Positions 51,348-62,906 of a stretch of DNA of 64,000 nucleotides are shown in pieces. Under the pieces are notes generated by a model. That model was not told where the DNA came from, did no database searches, and worked only from the letters and a program-made list of their open reading frames with translations. Origin of the DNA: Pyrrhoderma lamaoense (taxonomy: Eukaryota > Basidiomycota > Agaricomycetes > Hymenochaetales > Hymenochaetaceae); assembly GCA_002794735.1 (NCBI GenBank), contig NBAZ01000007.1:1240001-1304000 (forward strand), in the 5' to 3' direction. Each line of letters begins with the position of its first letter. Position 1 is the stretch's first letter. A program made the position numbers and the translations under genes.

Positions 51348-54055
51348 TCACTCGCTCTCATCATCTCCTTCACTGCCTTCATCGTTGTCATCATCTTCTT
51401 CACTTTCACTTTGGGCATTAAGCTGTTCAATCATTTTGCTTCCGACTGTCCAGCACCTGTGCATATTTTCTGCCGCAGCACCTTCGCCAAGTCCTCGTGA
51501 CTCCGGCATGGCGTGCCACGCTCGGATATCGTCTTCTTCCACAATGTCGCTTTGATACAAGGCAGCCAAGATCTGGCCGAATATACCAAGGTGAGAGGAT
51601 TGAGCACAATGCTCCTGTGTAATGTAAAGAAAACATCAGCATGCTGTCTCCTGAAACATTACATGGCTTTGAAAAAGTAAAGAAGGTAAAATAAATTGTA
51701 AAATCAAGCTCTGCGAGGCTGGAAGAAGAAAGATGAAGTACAAGACACCTTTACTAACCTGTAATACGGCAACAGTCTCCACAGCATCCGCGCCACCAAT
51801 CAAATTTATGAGTTCTCCCCAACGCTTTATTACTTTTGCTATTTCTGCTCTTTGCCTCGCCGGTGAATCATTAATGAGTGGTATAAGATCCACTATACCG
51901 GCTACAACAGCTTCTCGCACACGACGAAGTGGCACATTGCTTGCCATCCGGAGCGTTTTGAGCTCCACAGCGGCGTTGTCAACGCTATGATCCTCTGAAA
52001 AGGCACGGGCAAGTGAGGCTGATACTTCAGTTTGGAATTCACGTTCTGCCTGAGCATCTGCAAGTAGTGAAACAGAAACACTCGACAAACCGGTACCATC
52101 ATGGAAGATGTTAGATGCGGATTTGCTAAGAGAAAGACCCAGGACATTATCGAATTCCTCTTCAGAGTCCTCCGAACTTTCAGACTCAGATGAGGTAATT
52201 GATCCACGGTCGGATAGATCAAGATCAGACGCATTATCACCTGTAAAGTGCATAAGTACCTAAGACACAAAAACAACGAGAAGACTTCTAACCTAAACGA
52301 AGTAATCGTTGATTGATGCGCTCGTTTGCTTCGTCTTCATCTTCATCAGAGTCTGGAGGATTATCTGGCCATAAAATTCCGTTCGATTCCACCCCGAGAC
52401 ATGCTCGAAGTTCATCCGTTTGTGCTGTAATAAATGCCGCGTATTGAATACTAGAACCAAGAATCGTCGAGTATAGATAATAATTTACCAGCTTCTGCAT
52501 CTTCATAATCTGAGTCCTCTTCCTCTTCTTCTCCTTCCTCAGTAAGCGGGCCTCTTTTCTTGGAGACCTTTGTCAGTTTGCGTAAATGTGCATCCGGACC
52601 TATGATCACACCATCTGCAATTAGGCATCCACGTTCCACTCGCGAACCGCGTAATACAGTAACATTTTTCCCGAGAACACTGCCTTCAATCACTGCACCT
52701 TCTTCTACACGAACTCCATCCCATAAATAACTATCTAAAACGACCACGCCTTGTTCAAGCACACAGTTCGTACCAAGAACAGAACCTGACACACGAGCAT
52801 CTGATGCGATAGATGATCCCGGTCCAAGTAAAGTCATGGGTCCCACATGAGAAGCACGCGCGAGATGAGGGGGGTTCTCAGTCGAAAGGTATCTATTACC
52901 CCGAGAATGATCGTAGGATGTTGTAACAGAACCAGGATGATTGTCGTCTGGTACAAGGGGGAACGTCCATCTAGATAGGATATCTTTGCTAACTGAGGCA
53001 TAACTTTTTGTATCTTTGACACGGGCCGCATATCCATCAGTTATTACATGACAATGTATATTTTTCATGAGGAGATCGGAGGTCAAGACACCCTGAACGA
53101 AATCACTTCGAATGTCCTGATAGTCGAAATTATCCTGAATAGTGATGGGACCTATTTTTATGCATCAAGTTACTCTCCATATTCATAATATGGCTGCAGA
53201 AGTATACGTACCTCTACCGAGCAGATATCGATACCACAGTCAATGAGGTCATTTCGGATTTCGAGGTCTGCATGTTTAGCGAGAATCTCTCGAGGTATAT
53301 GCGCAAGAGGTTGCGGTGGATATCCTTTGACAGGTTCGTAATGCAAGCATTCCTGGGTTTTTGAATCAACGACAAAGATAGCGGTTTCCCCACGAGGTCT
53401 GAGTGATATTTATTAAGTGATTCGATGATAAACGACGAATAAAGTAACAAAATCGGAAGGTGTGAGCAACTCACCTCGTTCTATGATTTACCCCAGACTC
53501 TTTCACAACCATGGTCATAATTATATCTCGGTTAGAGCGTCGACGTTCCTTGTGTAGCTTAACAACTTCATCTATCCGTACGTTGCTTACGAGGTCGCCT
53601 TGGACGAGGACAAAGTCTGAGGAGATTATACCATGTGTGTAGATATCACGCATGGCATCTCCTGGAGAGAATGCTTCTTTTGCAGTCACAATTGGAGTAA
53701 TTTTAATACCCGTATTTGGTCGAGACCATTTTGAGTTTCTAGATATTTACATCCAGAAGTTCAATAATATGCTAAAATTGAGCGGAGAAGACAGTGGCGT
53801 ACGCAATAGCTGCCTTCACCTTTTCAGCATGTGAACGGCAAACAACGAAGATTTCTTTTACGCCAGCAAGTGCTAGACTCTCAAAAGTCCAATCAAGCAG
53901 GGGAGCGTTGCACACTGGCAGAAGGCATCGGGGCTTGTTAGTAGTTAGCGGCTTAAAACGATTGTTAAAGCTGTCTGCGAGAATGACGGCTTGAAGAACG
54001 TCCTCTTCCTCGCCCGCTCCGAATGTATTATCTTCCCGGTTGCCTTTGGACCCAT
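51348..54055 (-). CDS. GCD6: eIF2B epsilon, catalytic subunit of the eIF2 guanine-nucleotide exchange factor
   Basis: Recycles eIF2-GDP to eIF2-GTP for translation initiation. N-terminal nucleotidyltransferase-like domain: EEEDVLQAVILADSFNNRF, KPLTTNKPRCLLPVCNAPLL, VLVQGDLVSNV. Then LIDCGIDICS, DIRSDFVQGVLTSDLLMKNI, and hexapeptide left-handed helix sequence such as GSSIASDARVSGSVLG and GAVIEGSVLGKNVTVLRGS. An acidic linker (GEEEEEDSDYEDAEA) leads to the C-terminal W2/HEAT domain with VIKRWGELINLIGGADAV and the acidic-aromatic end ESEEDDDNDEGSEGDDESE, stop at 51348-51350. The start is set at ATG 54053-54055, which would give MGPKGNRE if one base is restored at 54048-54049; no other in-frame ATG precedes the conserved part. 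About nine exons. Confidence 0.92.
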
Positions 54056-54393
54056 CTAAGTAGTGAATATCAGTACCTTCAAATAGCACTAACATTATAG
54101 CTGTAAACTCACTTTCAGCATATAAGTGAGTCACGTTCAAGAGCCTTAGATCCTATTTTAGACGATCGGGTGTCGATCATCTTTAGAATTTTGTCACGTG
54201 GCACGTGGCCGTGTCTGATTTCTGAATCCGATATGTTTTGCGATAGAAAGCAACTGTAAGCTAGTTTTCAGTCAACGCGTCAACAGAAAACATCAAACAG
54301 TCCTCTGCTCGTGTGGAACAGCAGGGTATACAACTTGAATACATAAACAATCATCATAGAGATCAACGTTCACCAACACTACTCCTGTAACTA
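54056..54393. promoter_or_regulatory. divergent promoter GCD6 / unknown gene
   Basis: 338 bases between divergent starts. It contains overlapping CACGTG-type sequence near 54,195-54,207 (gtcacgtggcacgtgg), a possible E-box pair that could serve either gene; no other site can be named. Confidence 0.45.
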
Positions 54394-55389
54394 ATGTCTA
54401 GTCACTATACCAATGTTCTTGACTCCGACTTTTATGATCCATCACGCATGCAATCCCCTCGTCCTGAGACGCCAGAGCCATATGTCCGGCAAGGTAGGAG
54501 AAATGCAACCTCAGGGGTACAGTTGCTGAACGACGAGGGGGCTATAAGTGAGAAGGTAGGTTTTTTATGGCACGCTCTCAAACGACTCAATAAAAATCAT
54601 ACGTATACTCTTCAAATATGTTAAACAGCTTGAGCGATGCTTGAAGCATATCTTTGCGAAATACTGTACTCCACGACCTACTACAATACACTATCCCCCA
54701 AAACAGAATGTAGCTCTTGATGATGATGACATCTCTATGGAGCCTCCTTCTGAAAATGGGGCAGACGCGCAGTTACTTGTCCCACCGCCAGGTGCCTACT
54801 TTACCGCCTCTGCCTTAGACCAATGGGCTACAGACACAAATGGCACCCCTCTTCCTAAAGAGGCGAAAGAGGAGCTAGAGCTACTTGATGTTACTGAGGA
54901 GGGAAATTTAACGTTAGTATTTATGTCATTCATCATATACTTCTCTAGTAACTGATCAGTAAAATTCCAAATCTGGCCTTATGTCAACCTCAACACTTTT
55001 GCTTGAACTAGATTTCAAGGTTTTCTACAAATATACCAACTACAGACTGAAAACGACGAAGAGGAGACATGGAGAGATCTTGTACGTTACGTTCACGTTT
55101 ACACCAAAGCTCTTGGAACTCAATAAAAATATAATAACTTTAGTCGACTCATGGCTTCGATCGTGCCTTGACACTAGTGACGACTAGAAGGGAGGATATG
55201 GAAGAAGACTTGTATGTATCTTCCGCTGTATAAAGATTGTGTTGTGTACCTGGGACTGATGCACCCTTCCTTTTGTTCAGAATTAATGAGCCAGCAGAGA
55301 AAGCACGCCTACCGCGGAGATGGGATACAAAACAGTTTCGTCATAAGGTCGTTCTAGCAACAGAACACCCATCTTCCGTCTTTTTGTGA
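54394..55389 (+). CDS. conserved-looking protein of unknown function
   Basis: I do not recognise the family. Five exons: MSSHYTNVLDSDFYDPSRMQ from 54394 to a GTAGGT donor near 54,556; then LERCLKHIFAKYCTPRPTT through DDDDISMEPPSENG, PPPGAYFTASALDQWATD and EAKEELELLDVTEEGNLT; an intron of about 100 nt; FQGFLQIYQLQTENDEEETW; an intron; STHGFDRALTLVTTRREDME; and a last exon INEPAEKARLPRRWDTKQF ending with TGA at 55387-55389. Introns have proper donors and acceptors and the frame holds throughout, so this is a real gene of roughly 220 residues. It is acidic, with a Trp-containing C-terminal half and no signal peptide or membrane segment. The name of a relative would need a homology search. Confidence 0.75.
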
Positions 55390-56111
55390 CATTGTACTTT
55401 TCATTCAACTCGCCATACCTCACCTTACGTACCCCCCTTTTCTTTCTGTGCAACTTTACGGGCAAACAAAACACTTCTTTTATCATATTGTTTGGAAATG
55501 AATGAACTTACATGTGTTACTGCTTTACCAACTCTCTTCTCCCCTCCCTTCCTATGGCGATTCCTCCCCAAATGTTTTTACTTCTCTAGTCATTTACTCC
55601 ATTTTCCCTTCTTCCCCCTTTCATCTTATGCTCATCACATCAATTGTTTCCACATAACGACTTATATGACATGCCCCTCCCCCCCTTTCTAATGATGAAA
55701 GTCCAGAGATGACCAATGAGTGCATCTGCCTTGTGTAACCACCCACCGTTGTATTCATTTGTCCCTGTTACCCATCCAAGTCTATTTTTATTTACATATT
55801 TCTCCCTCTTAGAGCAAAATTGAAAATCGAATGTGCCCTGTGATATTCTTTTTTTTTTTCAAAGAAACAAAGTAGACTGAGAGTTGTGCAGTGGCAGAAG
55901 AATGAGATCGTCTGTCTTTACTCCCTGTAGGTCCTACTGATAGCTCGGCATACATGTTCTAGATCAAGAGCATTTGAGCAAGCAAAATACATACAACGGA
56001 TGGAATTAATCAACTTAGCCGCCGATATTATCCTTTGTTCTCTTGCTCGATAGGTACTCTCTGTGGGTGGGTTTGTGGTGAGAGCTTCACAAGCGTTGCT
56101 TTGATTCCATA
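55390..56111. other. intergenic, pyrimidine-rich
   Basis: About 720 bases without a supported gene. The plus strand at 55,500-55,690 and 55,840-55,860 is strongly pyrimidine-rich, including a run of T. A minus-strand frame at 55,918-56,139 has no recognisable content. Confidence 0.45.
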
Positions 56112-56438
56112 TCAAACGAAATAGAAGGCTCCTAACCAAGCTACTGCTATCACTGTTTCAAACGGCCAATTACTATGTGACTCAACTTCTAGACCACTTC
56201 CATGACAAGTTAAGGGGTCGTACTTTCCCTGATCTACGACGTCAACAACTCTTATTTCAACTTTTTCTCCCACATGAATGAACTTTAGATCCCTTACCTT
56301 TTTGATCGTTGTCTTGACATTAGACCCTGGAAAGATCATGCTCTTGGTCAGACGCATTGAGTTAAGCTGTTTTGCCTTAGATCTCAAATCTTGGGAAATC
56401 AATTTCCTTGCCTCATAGTGTACATCATATGATGACTA
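56112..56438 (-). CDS. possible small protein or terminal exon, unknown
   Basis: An open minus-strand frame runs from a TTGTAG acceptor-like site near 56,439 to TGA at 56112-56114. It reads SSYDVHYEARKLISQDLRSK, then MRLTKSMIFPGSNVKTTIKK, VRDLKFIHVGEKVEIRVVD, and ends in a hydrophobic segment PFETVIAVAWLGAFYFV. The amino-acid usage looks coding and the end could be a membrane anchor. The only in-frame ATG (at about 56,360) would give an 82-residue protein; otherwise it is the last exon of a gene whose earlier exons I could not find. It lies directly downstream of the methyltransferase gene on the same strand. No family recognised. Confidence 0.4.
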
Positions 56439-56542
56439 CAAATCTTTTGGATGGGAAAAATACTATAAATTTCGAAGATCCTTTCGACAACTGAATTATG
56501 CATTACACTAAGAGGCGAGAGAACAAAGGGATAAGTCAAGTA

Positions 56543-58782
56543 TCATTTCTCGAGTGCGTCTATCTCTAGATGCAGCTGCCAAATCTCAACCCCTTCCCAA
56601 TCTTCTCTTCCATAAGCATCTTCCGTTCCTTCTCGATCTTCTTCCCCCTCTTCTTCTTCCTCCACGTCACACTCGTCATCGCTACCAGCTCGCTTTCTTC
56701 CTCCTCCTTCTCTACCATTGACAGCTGACCTAGACTCTAGTTGTCCGGTCCGGGAATTCGTACTGTATGTTTTACCCCAAGCCCTGCCCGGGCCATTGCT
56801 TTCCAAACCTTCCGTGCAGGCACCCGTTTGGTGATGAATCCCCACTGATCTCGAGCCTGGGAGAAGAAAGAAGCTATCTGGGTGGGATCACGAGTCTCAA
56901 GCCCGATGTAAACAAGACACGACTTCGTCTTCTTACTAGACCGGGCCGGGGACTTACTGGATTCTTGTCACCTTTGGTACTAGTACTAGTAGGGCGTTTA
57001 CGATCGTCATGTGAGATAAAGGGTTGGAAGAGGTAGTAGACTGAGTAGGAAGGGGACGAGAAAGGGGCGGAGAGAGAGGAGACAAAGGTGGTAGAGAGAA
57101 CGGAGGAGAGGTGTTGTCAGAGATGGATCGTAAACTGTGTCAGCAGTAATAATTAAGTCGAATGGAGGGCCTAATAGTTCCATTGAGTTATTTCCAGAGC
57201 CTTGTTTTTGTCTTTGCTTTCCTTACTCCGATCCTTGTTGTTGTTGTTCCTTTTCTTCTTTTTGCCGCCTTGATAATTGTGATGTTGATACTTCTCTTTC
57301 TCTTTGAGGCATACTCCGAGCTCAACTGAGCCTGAGAGTTTAACAGGTGTTCCTTTCAGCAAACTAGGTTTAATTATTTGCTTTCCCTCCTCCTTCCTTT
57401 TTTTCGAGCTTCTAGATGGAGCACTAGAATCCACTGGTGGAAGAGGCCGATCCTTGATACCATTATTACTTTTACTATTATCTTTCAACAAGGTTTCTCC
57501 TCCTGCACTTTTAGACTCTAGTTTCTTATCAACAATATTTTCAAAAGTGAATCTTTGTCCTTCTGTTGGTCCTGTGATATACCTTTCATCGAACCAAATC
57601 CATTCTTCAGGAGGAACAGTCCAATCGAGGGCACGCACTTGGATAGTTCCGGAGCCAGAAGTTAAATTTACGTTGACATTGTTTTCGATGTTTTTACTGA
57701 GCACTGAAGAGATGACAGCTTGCAAGTCGGTCGCAAGAACATCGTATCCCAAGGATGCCAAAGCAAGTCTATTATGACTGTCAGTAAAACTTTTGCTTAT
57801 TCATTGGAGAATAAGAAACGAGGTGGGTATGATACGGAAGTAGGAGAGGGAATCAGACGTTTGCCATTGAGTCCTTCGGGCTCAGTTGGAAGGAAGCCTG
57901 ATGGTAAGGCGTTTAATTATAAATCTGATATTGGGGAGAAAGAGGGGAATGAAAGGGGATATAGCGTAAGAAAGAATAGACTAGCACAATCTCTTGACGA
58001 ATACTGAATCTTCTAACGATACGGTTATTTACCATGACAAATTGAAGGCTTACGGTAAACACATGCGTGATTAGGGGGAAGAGATTTAGTGCAGGGATAT
58101 GACCTACGCAGAAAGGCCGATGCCACTGCCGAGTTCAATGGCTCGGGGGCGGCATGATGAAGGAACATGCGGCCTGTGTATATCGGTCGTATCCTGTTTC
58201 AATATCGATGAGCTGGCGATACGTTGGTGTGGATCTTGATGGCCTGTTATAGAATAACTTTCAGGATTTGTTTTACGCTTTTGGATGATTAATGGATTTG
58301 ATGTTTCAACATTTTCAGAATACGGAAATTTGGCTGAAGATCCACATAGAAGGATGGTGTGATGCGAGCTGAGGTTCCTAATATCATAACATATTACCTT
58401 GAGGATTAGTAGTACTAGTAGAAATGCCATGACTACATGTAGTTTGAGTTTGAGAACGCGAGGTTTCCGCGTGTCTGTTATCTGCACGCCTTTCGGCCGG
58501 TGACGTATCTATACAGGCACGGCGCTGCGGACGCAGAGGCTAGTAAGTGAGCGAGAACAAAAGAGAGAGGAAAAGTAAATTTTCATCGGTAGATAAAATA
58601 ACGCACAGCCGATAAAGAGAGTTGTATAATAAAAAAGCAGAAAGGACCTGAGCAGCTAGCCAGAGAGCCGTGCCATTTGAAGAGCCATTGTTCTTCTGTG
58701 TGAGATCAAAGAGGGAGTTGTTAAAGGGATATGAAAGCAGAGGCTGATGCTTTGTTTTGTGAGCAGGATGAATCGGATGCAT
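56543..58782 (-). CDS. class I SAM-dependent methyltransferase, METTL21-like
   Basis: Probable protein-lysine methyltransferase of the seven-beta-strand family 16 (METTL21/Efm type). Starts MHPIHPAHKTKHQPLLSYPF at 58782, followed by SNGTALWLAAQVLSAFLL, which resembles the W-x-A region preceding the SAM fold. Motif I is RAIELGSGIGLSA, joined across an intron of about 330 nt to LALASLGYDVLATDLQ (motif II acid). A Lys/Ser-rich insert follows (near 57,180-57,440), then IITADTVYDPSLTTPLL (motif IV/post-I region), YIGLETRDPTQIASFFSQA and an acidic end EDWEGVEIWQLHLEI, stop at 56543-56545. The frame is one base short in the run at 56752-56754. The second exon (58,390-58,490) is poorly constrained. 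Substrate cannot be told. Confidence 0.7.
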
Positions 58783-59193
58783 TGATGTCAAATATAGGCG
58801 TTGTCAACGCGCAACGTTTCGCAACGACCGGCAGTGAGAAAGTACAAGAATTCCTTCGGGTGATGAAACAGCCAAACTTCTGGGAGATTGCAAAGCAGTT
58901 GCGCCAACAAACGGCGAGGGCGGGTAGATTGTCTTTTCATCGTGCACTCATAAATATATACATATCAGTATGTGTAGAAGCTAAGTGTAAACATGTTTGT
59001 GTTACATAATCTAATGGCATATTAGTAATCATAACACATTGTTACTCAACTTAGTATTTTCACGGCTATTTCACAGTCAGTTGATAGTGCACGCGGGCAA
59101 CGTCTCTTCCTCCTCACCCCATTCTTCCCCGCCCCCCCTCCCTTCGTCGTCACATCCATTAACGACGCTTGCGCTCGCTGCGCCAATCCTCCG
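58783..59193. promoter_or_regulatory. divergent promoter methyltransferase / RhoGEF
   Basis: 411 bases between two divergent starts. C-rich just before the RhoGEF start (59,105-59,150), typical of a fungal leader. A 92-codon plus-strand frame across 58,731-59,009 overlaps the first methyltransferase exon and is judged spurious. Confidence 0.5.
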
Positions 59194-62100
59194 ATGATGA
59201 AGGCTCTTCTTCAGCGATTTAAGAAGGAGAAGGAGCACAGCAACCGTTTCCTATCCCCCTCCGACCCTACTGTCAACACCATAAGGGACAGAGAAAAGCT
59301 TGAACTTCCCCCGCTCCGCCAGTGGCCTCCCCATCCAACCCAGACCAAACCACTTCCTCCAATAGACCATTCCCCAGTAAATATCTCTATCACAAGCTCC
59401 AACTCAAGTTCAGATGATCGCTCTTCAACTCGAACGCCTGTTCCAAACCCGTCTCCTTCCCCTCACCGGTGCTTCAAAGACTTTCGAGCAGTCAGATCTC
59501 AACAGAAGATCGTGCTGGTACTCTCACTGGCTCAATCAATCAAATAAAATCTGCAACCGTAACAAGAACTGAACTCCCTCATCCTCGGCACGACTCATTA
59601 GATAGTGCCTCATACACTCCTACGCGTAGCTCCCGCAAAACCACTGACACTGGCGTAAATATCTCTCCCTCACATACCGACGGCACAGCTCAGAAAAAGG
59701 TTGCCTTCATATCCCCCCTCCAACACCTGCGCCTCTTCAACGTGCATTTTCCGAACCAAAGTCAGATTCGGGTCGTGCAAATGGTTCCGCGGCCGCCGAG
59801 AGCAATCTCAACAGCTCAATTACGATTAACAATGGATCCCCACACTCGAGCAATGGAAGTAATTCAAATGTGAACGGATTCAACGAGACGGTTACTAAGA
59901 CTCCGGCTGGGCCGTTGAAAACGAACGTCTCACGTTTTCAGGCTACTCACGGCTCAGAAAGTCGTGGGTCAAACAATGCATCCTCTTCCAAAGTCAACGT
60001 TTCAAAGAGTGGGTCAGGATCCACCAAAACGGGGGTACCTTCAACACGAACGGCGATTTCACCTACCTCACAGAAAACATTTGCGGATAACATGAGCATG
60101 AAAAGTTCAATGAGGTCGAACACACCCTATTCCCAAGCTAGTCAGTCTTCAAGCCGTATCCTTGCCACTGCCTCTTGGAGCGAAGCTGCCGAGGAAGAAC
60201 TTGTATCGAATATCGGGGCTCGCGAGCGCACCAGACAAGAGGTGTTGTGGGAAATTGTCGCTAGCGAAGAACGGTATAATCTTTGTCCTGCTTTGTGCCT
60301 TTCTCGATATTTACGCGAACATCTATTCATAGCTATGTTGTCGAGCTTACAAAGCTCAAAGAGACGTTCATTGAGCCTCTTTTACATCCCTTTGCACCCC
60401 TCCCTATAACTTCTCCAACGCCTGTGGAAGATGAATATTACGCTCGTGCTGGCGCGTCGCGAGAATCTATTGAGCACCTACCAATTGCCTCTAGATTTCT
60501 GTCTCCAACACCTCGTCCGGAAACTCCCGTAACAAAGAATGGTACGCCAAATATTGATGGCGAGTCGCAGGAGACAGACGAAGACGAAGCAAATGATCAG
60601 CTAGGCCGAGGCTTTTCTGAAGGAAATACTCCCCGTCGGGAAGGTGGGGCACGATCGGCAATTGCTGCAGCTGTTGCAAAGCTCAATCATCCTCGTTCAC
60701 CGTATAACACGTTGTCACAACGGGAGAAGCGGGCAAGCAAGGAGAAGCCACCTTTACCTTTCCCTTCTCGTTCCCACCAGTCTTTGCCACCGCCTCCAAG
60801 GATGAACGCTCAAGGGTCATCGGCTTCTCTAGGCCGTCAGTCTTTGTATACCTCTGAGCAACGAGAATTATCGTATGCTCCCACACATCATACTTCGCAG
60901 ACAGAAAAAAGCACGCCTTCCCGTATACTGAAAAAGATCAGGAGAACAACTCCTCAGCCTGATTCTCTTATTGGGATGCCGTTCCTCCTAATCAACTTCC
61001 TGAAGACTTAAGGAGGTGTCTTGAGGTACTCGAGGATGGTATATACAATGGCCATGTGACACTAAGCGAAAGCCTGAGGAAACGTTATGAGGAACAATAT
61101 CCCCTTGTGCGTAGTCTGGCAGACGTTTTTATCACCAATGTAGGGTTTTCTTCCTTTCATATATACGGTCCTGAATTAACATGATCGATTTAGTCATCTA
61201 TCCTCCGCGAGTATGCTACGTTCATCTTGCACTTAGAAAGAGCATTGGAACAGGTCGATAATGCATTGTCTACAGTATCAGATTCAAAGAAACCGAAAAA
61301 CCAGGATGCAGCTATGTGGGTAAAGGTTTGCAAGACTCTTCAAAGGCTAGAACAAGAGGCTGTGGAAAAGGGCGAAACTGGATTAGCCATATCGCTCTCA
61401 AAACCTTTTCAAAGATTGCTTAAATATCCTCTACTATTCCAGAACTTACTATATCAGACGGATCCTAGTACTTTCGAGTATGAACATACCTTGCAAATGG
61501 TTGCCGAGGTAGAAACTATAGTTCGGAGTATCGAGGACGAGAAGATTCAAAAGGAAGAACGAGACCGTACAAGAGATGCTCTTGCACGTATTGATGGTCT
61601 TGAAAAGGTTAAACAGCTAGCAGCACCAAAAGCATCTCGATTACTTGTAGAAGAACGACAGCTTGTGCCGCCACCTTCTCAGACTCAAAGCCAACCAATG
61701 CGGTCAGCAGCTTCATCATCACCTTCGAAAAATATACGAGGTCGCTCTTCGTTCCGTAAACTTGGTGAAGTACTACAACAAAATAGCTATGGTTTTGGAA
61801 AGAAGGATCTCTGGCTTGTCAGCTTCAATGACGTTGTGCTCAGGTGTCAACGTACTGGAATCACTTCTCTTCCGCTTGTATCATCAACCACATCAAGGAC
61901 AAACTCACTTCCTGAGTTGCAAGCCAAGGCGAAATATGCCACTACTGGTCGTAAGGGGACGAATACTAAACCTCGTAACCTATATAAATTTATCAAGGCA
62001 AGTGTATTATTTATTCATCGCAAATTTATAGCTCAACACTAACTCGTAAAACTCATCTTTCTCAATCCATAAGATTGAAAACTGGGTAATTGCAGGAACA

Positions 62101-62906
62101 CCTGACCCGAAACAAGGCGTCGTATCAATGGACGAGTTCGTATCCACTTATAAGAATAACAGCGCGAGGGGTATATCTGACTCTTCTGGTAGTGTTGTTC
62201 GTTCTCGTGCTACAGTTCATTCAATGGCACCTTCAGCTAGTACCGGTCGCACGTCTCTCATGCCCCGGAAGAAGAGGACGATGGAAACGATTCTTCAGAC
62301 TCTGACCGCAAGAGCAAGATGAGCTTCTCATACTGGGGTGCGGATAAAGTGACGATCCACAAGCCTGTTCCAAAGTCTCGGACATCGTCTGCGGCTGGTC
62401 ACTCAACTTCGACTGCGGTTACGAGGAGGACCTCTAGGTCAGCTACTCCACTTGGCTATGGCCGTGAGTCGAGTGCAAATGCGAAATTCGGTACCAGGCT
62501 TGTCGCAAGTCCCGAGCCCCACTCTCACCATCGAGAGTACACGCCTCACGTGCGACCTGCGAGTCGACGAACTCAGGCAACGCCGACAAGCAGTTCTCGA
62601 AGAAGGGATGTACTCCATTCTGAAGATGGACACGGTAGGGTAACTCTGATCAGTGCTGGTGGAGCGGCCTCTCCAATCGGTGGCTTGAAGCCGGCTTGGG
62701 ATGGAAGTACACGTTCTGCTGGGACGACCACGCCGACATCAGTAAGAACAAGAGCACGAAACGTCTCGCAAACAAGTGGCATGCGAAGGCCTACTACCCC
62801 AACATCAAATGCGGCTATGACGAACAAATTACTAGCTTCTCCTGCCCCTAGTGAGGATTCGGGCGTGGGTTTGTACCGTCAGTTTATTGCACAGGACTCG
62901 CCTTAA
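59194..62906 (+). CDS. Rho guanine-nucleotide exchange factor (DH-PH)
   Basis: Activates Rho-family GTPases, so likely acts in polarity or cell-wall control. Starts MMKALLQRFKKEKEHSNRFL at 59194; a Ser/Thr/Pro-rich disordered N-terminus runs to about 60,170. The DH domain begins RERTRQEVLWEIVASEERYV, is interrupted by a long disordered insert (about 60,400-60,960), and resumes with YPLVRSLADVFITN, EYATFILHLERALEQ and the hallmark SLSKPFQRLLKYPLLFQNLL. A PH-like region follows with FRKLGEVLQQ, KKDLWLVSFNDVVLRCQRTG and NLYKFIKIENWVIAG. The tail is Ser/Arg/Pro-rich, ending GLYRQFIAQDSP, TAA at 62904-62906. One intron (61998-62073) has a GC donor. One-base deletions occur at 59459-59462, 59713-59718, near 60,966 and at 62263-62266, mostly C runs. 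The insert inside the DH domain is unusual. Confidence 0.88.
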
